Shown: in pieces, positions 24,385-33,469 of the stretch
Layout: each line of letters starts with the position of its first letter
How positions within the stretch are numbered: the first letter of the stretch is position 1
Source of the DNA: Paenibacillus contaminans
GTDB lineage: Bacteria > Bacillota > Bacilli > Paenibacillales > NBRC-103111
NCBI RefSeq assembly: GCF_003285015.1
Contig: NZ_QMFB01000010.1
Span: 148,024-212,023 of the forward strand
Direction: 5' to 3'
DNA length: 64,000 bases
Notes under the pieces: model-generated
Databases searched by the model: none
The model's input: only the letters and a program-made list of their open reading frames with translations
Told to the model about the DNA's origin: nothing
Position numbers and translations under genes: made by a program

Positions 24385-25485
24385 ATGAGCGCACAATTGT
24401 ACAGCGAGTTGGATACGCCGGCCGTTCTGGTCGACCTCGATGTGCTTGACGCCAATCTGCGCAAAACGGCGGAATTGGCCAAAGCGGCCGGCGTCAAGCT
24501 GAGGCCTCATATTAAAACGCACAAAAGCACATGGATCGCCGGCGAGCAGATGAAATACGGCGCATGCGGCATTACGGCGGCAAAGCTTGGCGAAGCGGAA
24601 GTGATGGCGGATGCCGGCATTACCGACATTTTGCTGGCATATCCGATCGTAGGCCGCCACAAACTGGAACGGCTGCGCGCCTTGATGTCGAAGGCTCGCG
24701 TTACGCTGAGCGTCGATGACGTTGCGGTAGCCAAAGGCTTGTCCGAGCTGGCCGAGTCGATGGGGACGCAAATTCGGCTTTATGTCGACGTGAATACCGG
24801 GTTGAACCGCTGCGGCCGCGAGCCCGGAGAAGCAACCGTAGAGCTCGTTAAGGAAATCAACGCGCTGCCCGGCGTGAAGGTCGTCGGTTTGATGACGCAC
24901 CCCGGTCATGTTTACGGCAAATCGACGACTGACGAAGTTCGCGCCGTAGCGAAGCATGAAGCGGAAAGCCTTGTCCGGACGAAGCACCTGCTGCTTCAGG
25001 AAGGAATTGAGATCGAAGAGGTCAGCGTCGGCTCGACTCCTACCTCGAAGTTTATCGGCGAACAAAGCGAAACCACGGAAACGCGTCCGGGCGCATACGT
25101 ATTCGGCGATGCATCCCAGCTCGTGACCAAAAGTATCACGGAAGCGGAATGCGCCATGCACGTGCTGGTGACGGTCGTCAGCATGCCGCGCGAAGGAACG
25201 GTTATTGTCGACGGCGGCACCAAAACATTCTCAAGCGACGCTAACGCTTTGCGTCCGGGATATGGAACGCTTCGCGGCAATGACAGCGTCTACATCGAAA
25301 GGCTTAGCGAGGAGCATGGAATCGTCCGGGTTCCGGAGGGCGTTACGTTCGCCATAGGCGACCGGCTCGAGTTTCTCGTCAATCACTGCTGCGGTACGAC
25401 GAATTTGCATCAAACGCTTATCGGCGTTCGCAACGGCAAAGTGGAACGCGAAATCAGCGTCGATGCCCGCGGGAAAATCAAATAA
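24385..25485 (+). CDS. D-threonine aldolase / D-serine dehydratase-like PLP enzyme
   Basis: A 366-residue fold-type III PLP enzyme acting on D-amino acids with a 3-hydroxyl. The alanine-racemase-like N-terminal domain carries the PLP lysine Lys44 in RPHIKTHKS. The C-terminal domain has the metal-binding His334-x-Cys336 in NHCCGTTNLH, as in D-serine dehydratases and D-threonine aldolases. Whether it cleaves (aldolase) or dehydrates cannot be decided by eye; a downstream RidA favours release of an enamine. The ATG at 24385 has AGGAGG nine bases upstream, and the earlier open frame crosses the promoter. It is the first gene of the IclR-controlled operon. Confidence 0.88.
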   Translation: MSAQLYSELDTPAVLVDLDVLDANLRKTAELAKAAGVKLRPHIKTHKSTWIAGEQMKYGACGITAAKLGEAEVMADAGITDILLAYPIVGRHKLERLRALMSKARVTLSVDDVAVAKGLSELAESMGTQIRLYVDVNTGLNRCGREPGEATVELVKEINALPGVKVVGLMTHPGHVYGKSTTDEVRAVAKHEAESLVRTKHLLLQEGIEIEEVSVGSTPTSKFIGEQSETTETRPGAYVFGDASQLVTKSITEAECAMHVLVTVVSMPREGTVIVDGGTKTFSSDANALRPGYGTLRGNDSVYIERLSEEHGIVRVPEGVTFAIGDRLEFLVNHCCGTTNLHQTLIGVRNGKVEREISVDARGKIK

Positions 25486-25587
25486 CGTCTTTCACTTAAG
25501 CATCGGCTTATAAACATGAAATAATCGTTTTTTTGCTGAAGCTGAAGCTTAAACCAACCAAAAAACGAACTCATGGAGGAATATACC

Positions 25588-25983
25588 ATGTCTATTCAAA
25601 TCAAAGCACCGCAAGCACCGCAATTCCCGCTTCCGTTCTCGCACGCGCTCCGCGCAGGCGATTTCGTTTACGTATCCGGCCAAGTCGGCGTAGATCCGGT
25701 TACCCGCGAAGTTGTCGGCGATACGGTCGAAGAGCAAACGCTGCAATGCATTAAGAATATCGAAACGATCCTGGAAGCCGCAGGCTTGACGCTTGACCAC
25801 GTTATCAAAGTGAACGCTCATTTAAGCTCGAACGATCTTTTCCCTAAATATAACGAAGCTTATACAAATGCGTTTTCGACTCCTTACCCGACCCGTACTT
25901 CGGTCGTGAGCGGAATCGGCACTTATTTGATCGAAATAGACGTCATCGCATACGCACCGACGAAGCGCGGAGAAGGCGCATAA
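25588..25983 (+). CDS. ridA: RidA family enamine/imine deaminase
   Basis: A 131-residue trimeric-type protein that hydrolyses reactive enamines and imines such as 2-aminoacrylate to ketoacids and ammonia. Family features are PFSHALRAGDFVYVSGQVG, the TLQCIKNIETILEAAG helix, VIKVNAHL, and the active-site region with PTRTSV, although the most common substrate-binding form is PARTTV (Arg retained). The ATG at 25588 has GGAGG upstream. Second gene of the operon; a 9-bp inverted repeat (25525-25533 with 25560-25568) lies in the 102-base gap before it. Its presence implies that a neighbouring PLP enzyme produces an enamine. Confidence 0.9.
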   Translation: MSIQIKAPQAPQFPLPFSHALRAGDFVYVSGQVGVDPVTREVVGDTVEEQTLQCIKNIETILEAAGLTLDHVIKVNAHLSSNDLFPKYNEAYTNAFSTPYPTRTSVVSGIGTYLIEIDVIAYAPTKRGEGA

Positions 25984-26023
25984 GCAATCGCGATTCCAAC
26001 AAGGGTGTCGGAGGGAACGGAAA

Positions 26024-27328
26024 ATGGAGCAGCGTTCGGTTTTGATCAAAGAATGGGTCGAGCGCCATCGCGATGAGGCCATTCAATTGGCGCAGCAGAT
26101 GGTGCGTATATACAGCGTTAATTTGCCTCCTAACGGAAGCGAAGCGGAGCATCAGCATTTCATCGCCGGATGGCTCAAAGAGGCCGGCGCGGAAGTCGAT
26201 CAGTACGAGCTTTCCGAGGTGCCGTCGCTTACCGAGCACCCGGCGTACATGGACGGACGGAATTACGAAGGCAGACCGAACGTGCTTGGCGCGTTTCGAG
26301 GCAGCGGCGGCGGAAAATCGCTCATTTTCTCAAGCCATGCCGATACGGTTTTCGAAGGAACCGAAACGTGGACACATCCGCCCTTCGAAGGCGTTATTAC
26401 CGACGGCAAGCTGTATGGACGCGGCGCTTACGACATGAAGGGCGGCTTGGCCGCTTCGATGATGGCGGTCAAATGCATTCGCGAGCTGAGACTCCCGATT
26501 GCAGGCGATATTTACGTGGAGAGCGTCATCGACGAAGAACACGGAGGCGCAAACGGAACGTTGGCGGGACGTCTGAGAGGACCGGCCGCCGATATGGCCA
26601 TCATTCCGGAGCCGACCAATCTTGCGCTTTATACCGCGCACTTGGGCGGCGGCATCTGGAAGGCGACGTTCGAAGGAAGAAGCGGGATATCCTTTGCGGG
26701 AGAAGTGCTGATCAGCGCGCTAGATGCGTCGATTTCCTTCGCCAACCTGCTTAAGGAGTTTGACGCTTACCGCCGTTACACGATTAAGGCTCCGGCGCCT
26801 TGGGAGGAAAGCAGAACGCCTGAAGTCAGCGTCATGAAGATTCTCTCCGGCGATACGCACCGCGAAATTATGGAGAAGCTTCCGGCGACGGGCGAAGTGC
26901 AATTTTGGATCGACAGCTTCCCCGGCTTAACGGGCGAGGAAGTGCTGGAATCCTTTGTGAAGTTTTATGAAGCCAACGTTTATAAATATCCGGATCTGCA
27001 AAAGTGTCCGCCGAAAATAACGCCGCTGATCCGTTTTTTGAGCGGAAGCAAGATGGACGAAAGCGGAGACGGCGCAGTGTTCCTGCGCACGGTTCAGGAA
27101 GCGGGAGAACTTATGACGGGGTCAAGCTCGGCTCCTGTCGGCGCGCCTTTCGCTTGCGACGGATTCATGTTTAATCTTTACAGTCCCACGCCTGCCCTCG
27201 TTCTCGGTCCAGCCGGAGGGAATGCGCACGCGGCTGACGAACACCTCGATTTGGACAGCTATGTAAAGCTGATCGGCTGGTACGCCGAAATCATCGCCTC
27301 ATGGTGCGGAGAACGCAAAGAGGCTTAA
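26024..27328 (+). CDS. M20 family metallohydrolase (ArgE/DapE-like)
   Basis: A 434-residue two-zinc amidohydrolase/peptidase. Zinc ligands and catalytic residues are in SSHADTVFEG, GRGAYDMKGG, IDEEHGG and IPEPTN, with a late His in NAHAADEHL. The lid domain keeps the His of TAHLGG, but the usual GxxxH segment reads RSGISFAG, so one commonly conserved His is missing. GGAGGG precedes the ATG at 26024. Third gene of the operon, 40 bases after ridA. Likely job: releasing an amino acid from an N-acyl or peptide-like substrate. The exact bond cleaved is not predictable. Confidence 0.88.
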   Translation: MEQRSVLIKEWVERHRDEAIQLAQQMVRIYSVNLPPNGSEAEHQHFIAGWLKEAGAEVDQYELSEVPSLTEHPAYMDGRNYEGRPNVLGAFRGSGGGKSLIFSSHADTVFEGTETWTHPPFEGVITDGKLYGRGAYDMKGGLAASMMAVKCIRELRLPIAGDIYVESVIDEEHGGANGTLAGRLRGPAADMAIIPEPTNLALYTAHLGGGIWKATFEGRSGISFAGEVLISALDASISFANLLKEFDAYRRYTIKAPAPWEESRTPEVSVMKILSGDTHREIMEKLPATGEVQFWIDSFPGLTGEEVLESFVKFYEANVYKYPDLQKCPPKITPLIRFLSGSKMDESGDGAVFLRTVQEAGELMTGSSSAPVGAPFACDGFMFNLYSPTPALVLGPAGGNAHAADEHLDLDSYVKLIGWYAEIIASWCGERKEA

Positions 27329-27353
27329 ACGAGTCGAAAGAGGGGACGAAAAG

Positions 27354-28832
27354 ATGTCCGAAAAGAAACGTATTGGCGTCGTAGGCATTTTGCATGAGAC
27401 GAACAGCTATGCACCCGGAACGACCGAGGTCGAGCATTTTCAGTTCGAATGGGTTCAAGGCAAGGAAGCCTACTATCATCGTTATCTCGGAGCGCGGACT
27501 TCGATGGGCGGCGCTATCGACGGTGCGGAGGAGAACGGTCTCGAACTCGTGCCGGGACTGTATACGGCCGCAGTACCGAGCGGAATGGTATCGGCGAAGG
27601 CGACGGAAACGTTAATCGAAAGCATGCTCGACTCCATCGATCCCCGGCTGGACGGACTGCTTGTCATTCTGCACGGGGCGATGGTTTCCGAAACGTATAT
27701 GGACATGGAAGGCGCGATTCTTTCGCGTATTCGCGAGAGGGTCGGCTCTCAGCTTCCGGTTGCCATGACGCTCGATCTTCATGCCAACGTTAGCCCGCTG
27801 ATGGTGGAGAAGGCCGATATTATCGTCGGCTACGATACTTACCCGCATGTTGACGCGTACGAAAGGGCCGTCGAGGCCGTCGGTTATTTGGCGCGGCAAA
27901 TACGCGGGGAGATCGTTCCCGTCATGGCGCTGTCTCAGCCAAGGCTGATGGTCCCGCCGCAAGGCATGGTTACGGATGAAGGCGCCATGAAGGAACTGAT
28001 GGATTTGGCGTTCGCCTACGAGAAGGAAGCGAACGTGCTGAACATAACGGTAGCCGGCGGCTTCCCGTACAGCGACGTGCCTGACGCAGGCTTCGCATTC
28101 GTCGTCCTGACTGACGGCGATGCTGAAGGCGCGCAGCGGATCGCCGACGCCTTGAGCGACTTTACATGGGAAAACCGCGACCGCTTTTTCGTTACGGGCC
28201 TTTCTCCGGAAGAAGCCGTTCAAGAAGCGCAGCAGGTTACCGAAGGACCGGTTATATTGATCGAAGGCTCGGATAATGTCGGAGGCGGCGCACCGGCGGA
28301 CGCTACGCATACTTTGCCTGCCCTGCTTGCGGCGTCTTGCAAAAGCCTGATCGTCATCCGCGACGAAAAAGCGGCTAAGCTCGCTCATAGCTTGGGCGTC
28401 GGTTCGCGCTTTGCGGAGTCCGTAGGCGGCCGTTCGAGCGCGCTCAGCGGGTCGCCTGTGCCGATAGAAGGGAAGATTCGTCTTCTTGCCGACGGGAATT
28501 ACCGCCATATCGGCCGCTACATGACCGGCCAATGGGCGGAGATGGGCCTGACCGCCGTTATCGAGACCGGGAATGTTACGGTTGTTTTAACGGAGAAACG
28601 AGTCGCGCCTTGGGATGCGGGCCATGTGAAGTCGATCGGGATCACGCCTGAAGATTATCATATTATCGTCGTCAAATCGGCGGTCGCCTGGAAGACGGCC
28701 TTCGGTGATATCGCCAAGGCGGAGCTGCATGTAGACTCGCCTGGGTGCTGCAGCTTCTCTCTTCATAATTTCACATACGAAAATGTAAAACGTCCGCTGT
28801 ATCCGCTCGATCCGAGCGATGCGGTGCGTTAA
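27354..28832 (+). CDS. M81 family metallopeptidase (MlrC-like)
   Basis: A 492-residue protein of the M81/DUF1485 family, whose founding member MlrC acts in microcystin breakdown. Seen metal-site candidates are HETNSYAPG near residue 15, the VAMTLDLHANVS block and GYDTYPHVDAYERA. The C-terminal MlrC domain has GSDNVGGGAPADAT and VDSPGCCSF. GAGGGGA precedes the ATG at 27354, 25 bases after the M20 gene. Members are widely found beside D-amino-acid and M20 genes, and few substrates are known. Cleavage of an unusual amide or peptide is inferred. Confidence 0.88.
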   Translation: MSEKKRIGVVGILHETNSYAPGTTEVEHFQFEWVQGKEAYYHRYLGARTSMGGAIDGAEENGLELVPGLYTAAVPSGMVSAKATETLIESMLDSIDPRLDGLLVILHGAMVSETYMDMEGAILSRIRERVGSQLPVAMTLDLHANVSPLMVEKADIIVGYDTYPHVDAYERAVEAVGYLARQIRGEIVPVMALSQPRLMVPPQGMVTDEGAMKELMDLAFAYEKEANVLNITVAGGFPYSDVPDAGFAFVVLTDGDAEGAQRIADALSDFTWENRDRFFVTGLSPEEAVQEAQQVTEGPVILIEGSDNVGGGAPADATHTLPALLAASCKSLIVIRDEKAAKLAHSLGVGSRFAESVGGRSSALSGSPVPIEGKIRLLADGNYRHIGRYMTGQWAEMGLTAVIETGNVTVVLTEKRVAPWDAGHVKSIGITPEDYHIIVVKSAVAWKTAFGDIAKAELHVDSPGCCSFSLHNFTYENVKRPLYPLDPSDAVR

Positions 28833-28889
28833 CGGCAAGCTTGCTTAACGATCCATCATCATCAATAATCGCTCATTAGGAGGACCCAT

Positions 28890-30197
28890 ATGAAAAACTA
28901 TGATAAATCCGTTTCGATGCTTGCGGAATCGAAAGCGGTTCTGGCCGGCGGCGTTGCGAGCTCCCTTCGCGCATCGATGAAGCCGACACCGCTGTTTGCC
29001 GAATCCGCTTCGGGAGCCAGACTTCGCGATGTCGACGGCAACGAATATATCGACTACATGCTTGCGTACGGCCCGCTCATTTTAGGACACGCGAATCCAG
29101 TGCTTACGTCGGCGATTCTGGAAGCGATGAACAAAGGCTACACGTACGGCCTTCAGCACAGCGGCGAAATCGAGCTTTCCAAGCTGCTGACCGAGGTTCT
29201 GCCTTGCGCCGATAAAGTATGCTTGAGCGGCTCCGGCACGGAAGCGGTCATGCTTGCCCTTCGTCTTTCGCGCGCATATACCGGCAAAACGAAGGTCGTT
29301 CGTTTCCACGGCCATTACCACGGCTGGTCGGATTCGATCTTCACTTCGTTCCCGGCTCCGGACATGAAATCGCAGGCTGCCGACGCAGGTGCGGATAAAG
29401 TGCCGCCGGGTACGGCCGGACAAAGCGAGAACGCGTTGGAAGACGTTATTCTTCTTCCGTGGAACGAGCCCGAGGTGCTGGAAGCTACGCTGCGCAGCCG
29501 CGCGCATGAAATCGCTGCGGTTATTTCCGAGCCTGTTATGTGCAACTCGGGCTGTATCGCGCCGCGCGAAGGATTTTTGGAGCAAATGAGGGCGCTGACC
29601 CAAGAGCTCGGCATTGTGCTTATTCTCGACGAGGTCATTACGGGCTTCCGTCTTAGCATCGGCGGCGCGCACGGCCGTTTCGGCATCAAGCCGGATCTCG
29701 TTACGATCGGCAAAGCGATGGGCGGGGGTATCGCAATCAGCGCCGTTGCAGGCAAAGCCGAAATTATGAATTTGGTCGACAGCGGCCAAGTGAATCATCT
29801 CGGAACGCTGAACGGCAACGGCGTATCGACGGCAGCCGCTCTTGCGACGATCGGCGAGCTGGCCAAAGATAACGGAGCCGCTTATACGCACTTGGAGCGC
29901 ATAGCGACCGATCTTGCCGCAGGGATTCGAGGCTTGTTCGAGAAGCACGGCATCGGAGGCGTCGTCAACCAAGTCGGTCCGGTATTCCATATGATGTTCA
30001 CCGACCAGAAGGAAGTTGTCCATTTCGATCAATTCCAGCAGCGGGATGCAGGAAAATATACCCGTTTCGCCGAATTGATGCTTGAAGAAGGCGTGCTTGT
30101 CCGTCCGAACGGGCTTTGGTACGTTTCGATCGTGCACGGCGCAGAAGAAGTTAACCTGACGTTGCAGGCGATCGACCGCATTTTCGCAAGATTATAA
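28890..30197 (+). CDS. Class III PLP aminotransferase (HemL/GSAM-like)
   Basis: A 435-residue fold-type I aminotransferase or aminomutase. Seen: the substrate arm LRDVDGNEYIDYMLAYGP, the PLP phosphate loop SGSGTEAVMLALRLSRA, HGHYHGWSD, the aspartate motif VLILDEVITGFR and the Schiff-base lysine in TIGKAMGGG. It is closest in look to glutamate-1-semialdehyde aminomutases, but the operon context points to catabolism rather than heme synthesis, and a beta-amino acid or semialdehyde substrate is possible. AGGAGGA precedes the ATG. Fifth gene of the operon. Confidence 0.88.
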   Translation: MKNYDKSVSMLAESKAVLAGGVASSLRASMKPTPLFAESASGARLRDVDGNEYIDYMLAYGPLILGHANPVLTSAILEAMNKGYTYGLQHSGEIELSKLLTEVLPCADKVCLSGSGTEAVMLALRLSRAYTGKTKVVRFHGHYHGWSDSIFTSFPAPDMKSQAADAGADKVPPGTAGQSENALEDVILLPWNEPEVLEATLRSRAHEIAAVISEPVMCNSGCIAPREGFLEQMRALTQELGIVLILDEVITGFRLSIGGAHGRFGIKPDLVTIGKAMGGGIAISAVAGKAEIMNLVDSGQVNHLGTLNGNGVSTAAALATIGELAKDNGAAYTHLERIATDLAAGIRGLFEKHGIGGVVNQVGPVFHMMFTDQKEVVHFDQFQQRDAGKYTRFAELMLEEGVLVRPNGLWYVSIVHGAEEVNLTLQAIDRIFARL

Positions 30198-30229
30198 GGT
30201 GCGGCTTCGAATTCAAAGGGGGATTCCGC

Positions 30230-30988
30230 ATGAGATTGAATGGCAAAGTGGCTCTTATTACTGGCGGTACGCTGGGGATCGGCAGAGCTATCGCGTTACG
30301 CTTCGCCCAAGAAGGAGCCAAGGTTGCGGTCAGCGGCCGCGGCAGAGCGGCGCTTGACGAAACGGTTGCGCTTATTCGTGAGCAAGGCGGTATTGCGCTT
30401 GCGATTGAGGCAGACGTCCAGTACAAAAAGGATGTAGACGCGATGTTCGAGACCGTGCTCGCCGAGTGGGGAGAGCTTCATATTCTCGTAAACAATGCAG
30501 GTATTTGCACGCCGGTTTCATTCCTTGACATGTCGGAAGAGGAATGGGACCGCCATATGGCGATCAATGCCAAAGGGACGTTCCTCGCCGCACAGCGCGC
30601 AGCGAAGGAAATGCTTAAGCAAGGCACGGGCGGATCGATTATCAACATGTCCAGCGTAAACGGTATTAATGCGGAAGCGGATCAAGCGCATTATAACGCC
30701 ACCAAAGGGGCGGTCAACCTGCTTACCATGTCGATGTCCGTCGAGCTTTCCCATCTCGGCGTCCGGACGAATGCGCTCTGTCCCGGATTGATTGAGACGC
30801 GCTTGACCAAACCGCTGATCGATAACGGACCGGCTATCGCCGAATATTTAAAAACCGTTCCGATGAAACGGGTCGGACAGCCGGAGGAAATTGCCGATGC
30901 CGCCTTATTCCTGGCATCGGACGATTCGCGATACGTATCGGGCCACTGTCTTGTCGTCGACGGCGGGCAAGTGACGAAATTATCATAG
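30230..30988 (+). CDS. SDR family oxidoreductase (FabG-like)
   Basis: A 252-residue NAD(P)-dependent dehydrogenase with a complete motif set: TGGTLGIG near the N-terminus, NNAGI, MSSVNG with catalytic Ser, HYNATKGAV with catalytic Tyr and Lys, and the normal C-terminus SGHCLVVDGGQ. AAGGGGG precedes the ATG at 30230, 32 bases after the aminotransferase. As the last gene of the IclR-controlled operon, it likely oxidises or reduces a hydroxy/keto intermediate of the pathway. Substrate unknown. Confidence 0.88.
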   Translation: MRLNGKVALITGGTLGIGRAIALRFAQEGAKVAVSGRGRAALDETVALIREQGGIALAIEADVQYKKDVDAMFETVLAEWGELHILVNNAGICTPVSFLDMSEEEWDRHMAINAKGTFLAAQRAAKEMLKQGTGGSIINMSSVNGINAEADQAHYNATKGAVNLLTMSMSVELSHLGVRTNALCPGLIETRLTKPLIDNGPAIAEYLKTVPMKRVGQPEEIADAALFLASDDSRYVSGHCLVVDGGQVTKLS

Positions 30989-30997
30989 CAAGATTGC

Positions 30998-31034
30998 AAT
31001 CGGCCCCTTTGTTATGCAGAGGGCCGATTTTTTT
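30998..31034 (+). terminator. Terminator of the IclR-controlled operon
   Basis: AATCGGCCC (30998-31006) pairs with GGGCCGATT (31021-31029), followed by a T run. It marks the end of the operon after the SDR gene. Confidence 0.9.
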
Positions 31035-31073
31035 GTGTAAAGTCCCGGTTAGTTAACCCTCCGGCGCTTATCC

Positions 31074-31102
31074 TTGTATTCCAAAGCCAGTCCCACTATG
31101 GT
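31074..31102 (+). promoter_or_regulatory. Probable SigA promoter of aroA
   Basis: TTGTAT (31074-31079), 17-base spacer, TATGGT (31097-31102). The following ~86-base leader has no obvious hairpin of note beyond a short GTAATC/GATTAC repeat. Confidence 0.55.
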
Positions 31103-31188
31103 AAACTGGTGGAAAACAATCTTGTGCGGCAGGTAATCAGGATTTCTCCTACGCGCATACCGATTACATAAGGGGAGAGATAACGGTT

Positions 31189-32484
31189 ATGAAAGCCATA
31201 GTAAAACCGACGGCAAGCTTGAGCGGTTCCATTCAAGCGCTGTCTTCCAAAAATTATACGACCCGCTACATGCTGATTGCAGCGCTCGCGGAAGGGACAA
31301 GCACGATTCACTATCCTGCGCACAGCGAAGACAGCGATGCGATGCGCCGCTGCATCAAAGATCTCGGGGCGATCGTCGAAGAGGACGACGTCAAAATGAC
31401 GATTACCGGCTTTGGCCGTAATCCGAAGCCTATTAGCGAATTGAATGTAGGCAATGCCGGCGCCGTACTTCGCTTTTTAATGTCGACGGCGGCATTTTGT
31501 CCGGAGCTTACTTTCGTCAATGCGTATCCGCAATCGTTAGGCAAGCGTCCGCATGACGATTTGATCTCATCGCTCGAGCAAATGGGCGTTCAGGTGGAGC
31601 ATAACGGCGGCAAGCTGCCGATTACGATACGCGGGGGCAATCCTCGCGGGGGCAAAATTACGGTATCCGGCAATGTCAGCTCTCAATTTTTAAGCTCGCT
31701 GCTGTTCATGACCCCGCTGCTTGACGAAGACAGCGAGATTGAAGTTCTTCATGATTTGAAATCGAAGGTTATCGTCGGACAGACGCTTGAAGTGCTTGAG
31801 ATGGCAGGCATCCGGATCGAAGCAAGCGAAGATTTGATGTTTTACCGCATCCCGGGCAAGCAGCGCTACCAAGCCAAGGAATACGTCGTACAAGGCGATT
31901 ATCCGGGCTCTGCCGCCATTTTGGCCGCCGCAGCCGTTACCGACTCGGACGTAAAAGTGTTGAGGCTCGCGGAAAACAGCCGGCAAGGAGAACGCGCCGT
32001 AGTCGACGTTCTTCGCGCGATGGGCGTACCGCTCACGCACGATAACGATATCGTCCATGTTAAGGGCAACAGCCGGCTCATTGGCGGGGAGTTCGACGGG
32101 GATCATTTTACGGATGCGGTGCTTGCTATGGTTGCCGCCGCCGTGTTTGCGGAAGGAACGACCCGGTTCTACAATGTGGAAAATTTACGATATAAAGAAT
32201 GCGACCGCATTACCGACTTCGTTACGGAGCTTCGCAAAGCCGGTGCCGATGTGGAGGAAAGACAAAGCGAAATCATCGTACACGGACGTCCGCAAGGGGT
32301 AGAGGGCGGCGTCGAAATCGACGCGCATATCGATCATCGCGTCATCATGGCGTTAACCGTCGTCGGACTTCGCTCGAAGCAAGGGCTGACGATCCGCGAC
32401 GCGCATCACGTAGCCAAATCGTATCCGCATTATTTCGAGCATTTGAAAGCGTTAGGCGCTCATGTCGAACTGATTGCAGACTAG
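31189..32484 (+). CDS. aroA: 3-phosphoshikimate 1-carboxyvinyltransferase (EPSP synthase), divergent
   Basis: A 431-residue enzyme that joins PEP to shikimate 3-phosphate, sixth step of the chorismate pathway. Conserved blocks are present in divergent form: SSKNYTTRYMLIAALAEG for the usual KSxSHR segment, GNAGAVLRFL for GNAGTAMRPL, RPHDDLISSL, QFLSSLLFMTPL, KECDRITDF and DHRVIMAL. The residue after the conserved Gly of the PEP/glyphosate loop is Ala and the Pro position is Phe, both unusual. GGAGAG precedes the ATG. It has its own promoter, after the operon terminator. A related enolpyruvyl transferase function cannot be fully excluded, but the pattern fits EPSP synthase. Confidence 0.88.
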   Translation: MKAIVKPTASLSGSIQALSSKNYTTRYMLIAALAEGTSTIHYPAHSEDSDAMRRCIKDLGAIVEEDDVKMTITGFGRNPKPISELNVGNAGAVLRFLMSTAAFCPELTFVNAYPQSLGKRPHDDLISSLEQMGVQVEHNGGKLPITIRGGNPRGGKITVSGNVSSQFLSSLLFMTPLLDEDSEIEVLHDLKSKVIVGQTLEVLEMAGIRIEASEDLMFYRIPGKQRYQAKEYVVQGDYPGSAAILAAAAVTDSDVKVLRLAENSRQGERAVVDVLRAMGVPLTHDNDIVHVKGNSRLIGGEFDGDHFTDAVLAMVAAAVFAEGTTRFYNVENLRYKECDRITDFVTELRKAGADVEERQSEIIVHGRPQGVEGGVEIDAHIDHRVIMALTVVGLRSKQGLTIRDAHHVAKSYPHYFEHLKALGAHVELIAD

Positions 32485-32577
32485 CCGTCAGTCCCGTAAG
32501 ATCGGTCGCTTGGCTGTGCTTGATTCACTTGTCCGACATAGCAACCGGCAGAAGAAACCAGACTGTGAGTGATAAGC

Positions 32578-33405
32578 ATGGTTCTTTGGAAAATGATTAC
32601 CCAAACGTTCAGCTTGCTGCTTGTCATCGCGCTTGCCTTTACAAGCGGCGTATTGAGTCTGCTGCTATACGCCAAAATAACGGGAAAGGACTGGGCGCTG
32701 CTTCGAAATCCGTATACGGCTGCCGTATTCGCCGAACCGCCGAAGCCGCCGTCCGATCCCGCTGCCGTACCGGAGCCAGCTCCTGAGCCGACTCCGGAAC
32801 CGTTAAAGCCCTCGGCGATGATCGAAGCGCCCATCATCCGGCAAAGACCCGAGCTGCCCTCCGGCTGTGAAATTACAAGCCTGACGATGTTGTTCAATTT
32901 TAAAGGGATCGATAAGGATAAGATGGAGCTTACGAAAGAAATGAAATACGATCCGACTCCGCTTAAGCTTGGCGCGAAGGGCGAGGTCGTTTCGTGGGGC
33001 AATCCGAACACCGGTTATGTCGGCGATCCGACAGGCCGGACGGGCCGCGGCTTTGGCATTTATCATACCGCTCTTTTAGAGCTGATGCAGACGTACATTC
33101 CGACCGGATTCGATTTGACGGGCTCCGAGTTTGAAGAGCTGGAACGTCAAATCCAGGACGGATTCCCTGTAGTCGTTTGGACGACGCTCGATTTCAACTT
33201 GACGGACCGCTGGGTCGTGTGGGATACGCCGATCGGACCGATCCGGACAACGTTTATGGAGCATTCTGTGCTGCTTGTCGGATATGACGAACAGTACGTA
33301 TACGTAAATGATCCGTACACGGGCAAAGCGAATCTTCCGATCGAGAAGGACCGTTTTATCCAAACGTGGGAAGCGATGGGCAAGCAGGCGATTTCTTATA
33401 AATAA
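32578..33405 (+). CDS. Membrane-anchored C39-like cysteine peptidase domain protein
   Basis: A 275-residue protein. One N-terminal hydrophobic segment (about residues 6-32) is followed by a Pro/Glu-rich linker (~53-78) and an extracellular C39_2-type papain-like domain with the nucleophile motif LPSGCEITSL (Cys97) and the catalytic His in MEHSVLLVGYD, then VNDPYTG. The start is uncertain: the ATG at 32578 has only a weak upstream site, and a GTG three codons earlier is possible. Such proteins are common in Bacilli with unknown substrates; a wall- or peptide-processing role is inferred. Confidence 0.82.
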   Translation: MVLWKMITQTFSLLLVIALAFTSGVLSLLLYAKITGKDWALLRNPYTAAVFAEPPKPPSDPAAVPEPAPEPTPEPLKPSAMIEAPIIRQRPELPSGCEITSLTMLFNFKGIDKDKMELTKEMKYDPTPLKLGAKGEVVSWGNPNTGYVGDPTGRTGRGFGIYHTALLELMQTYIPTGFDLTGSEFEELERQIQDGFPVVVWTTLDFNLTDRWVVWDTPIGPIRTTFMEHSVLLVGYDEQYVYVNDPYTGKANLPIEKDRFIQTWEAMGKQAISYK

Positions 33406-33469
33406 CGGTGTTTCTCGGGACATAAACTTTAGCGTCCTGTAAAATATACAATGAAGGGAAGTTTTCGCC

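Noticed and set aside
29082..30137. 351-codon open frame opposite the class III aminotransferase gene
   Set aside because: The plus strand carries full aminotransferase motifs. The minus frame is His/Arg-rich noise without a start signal.
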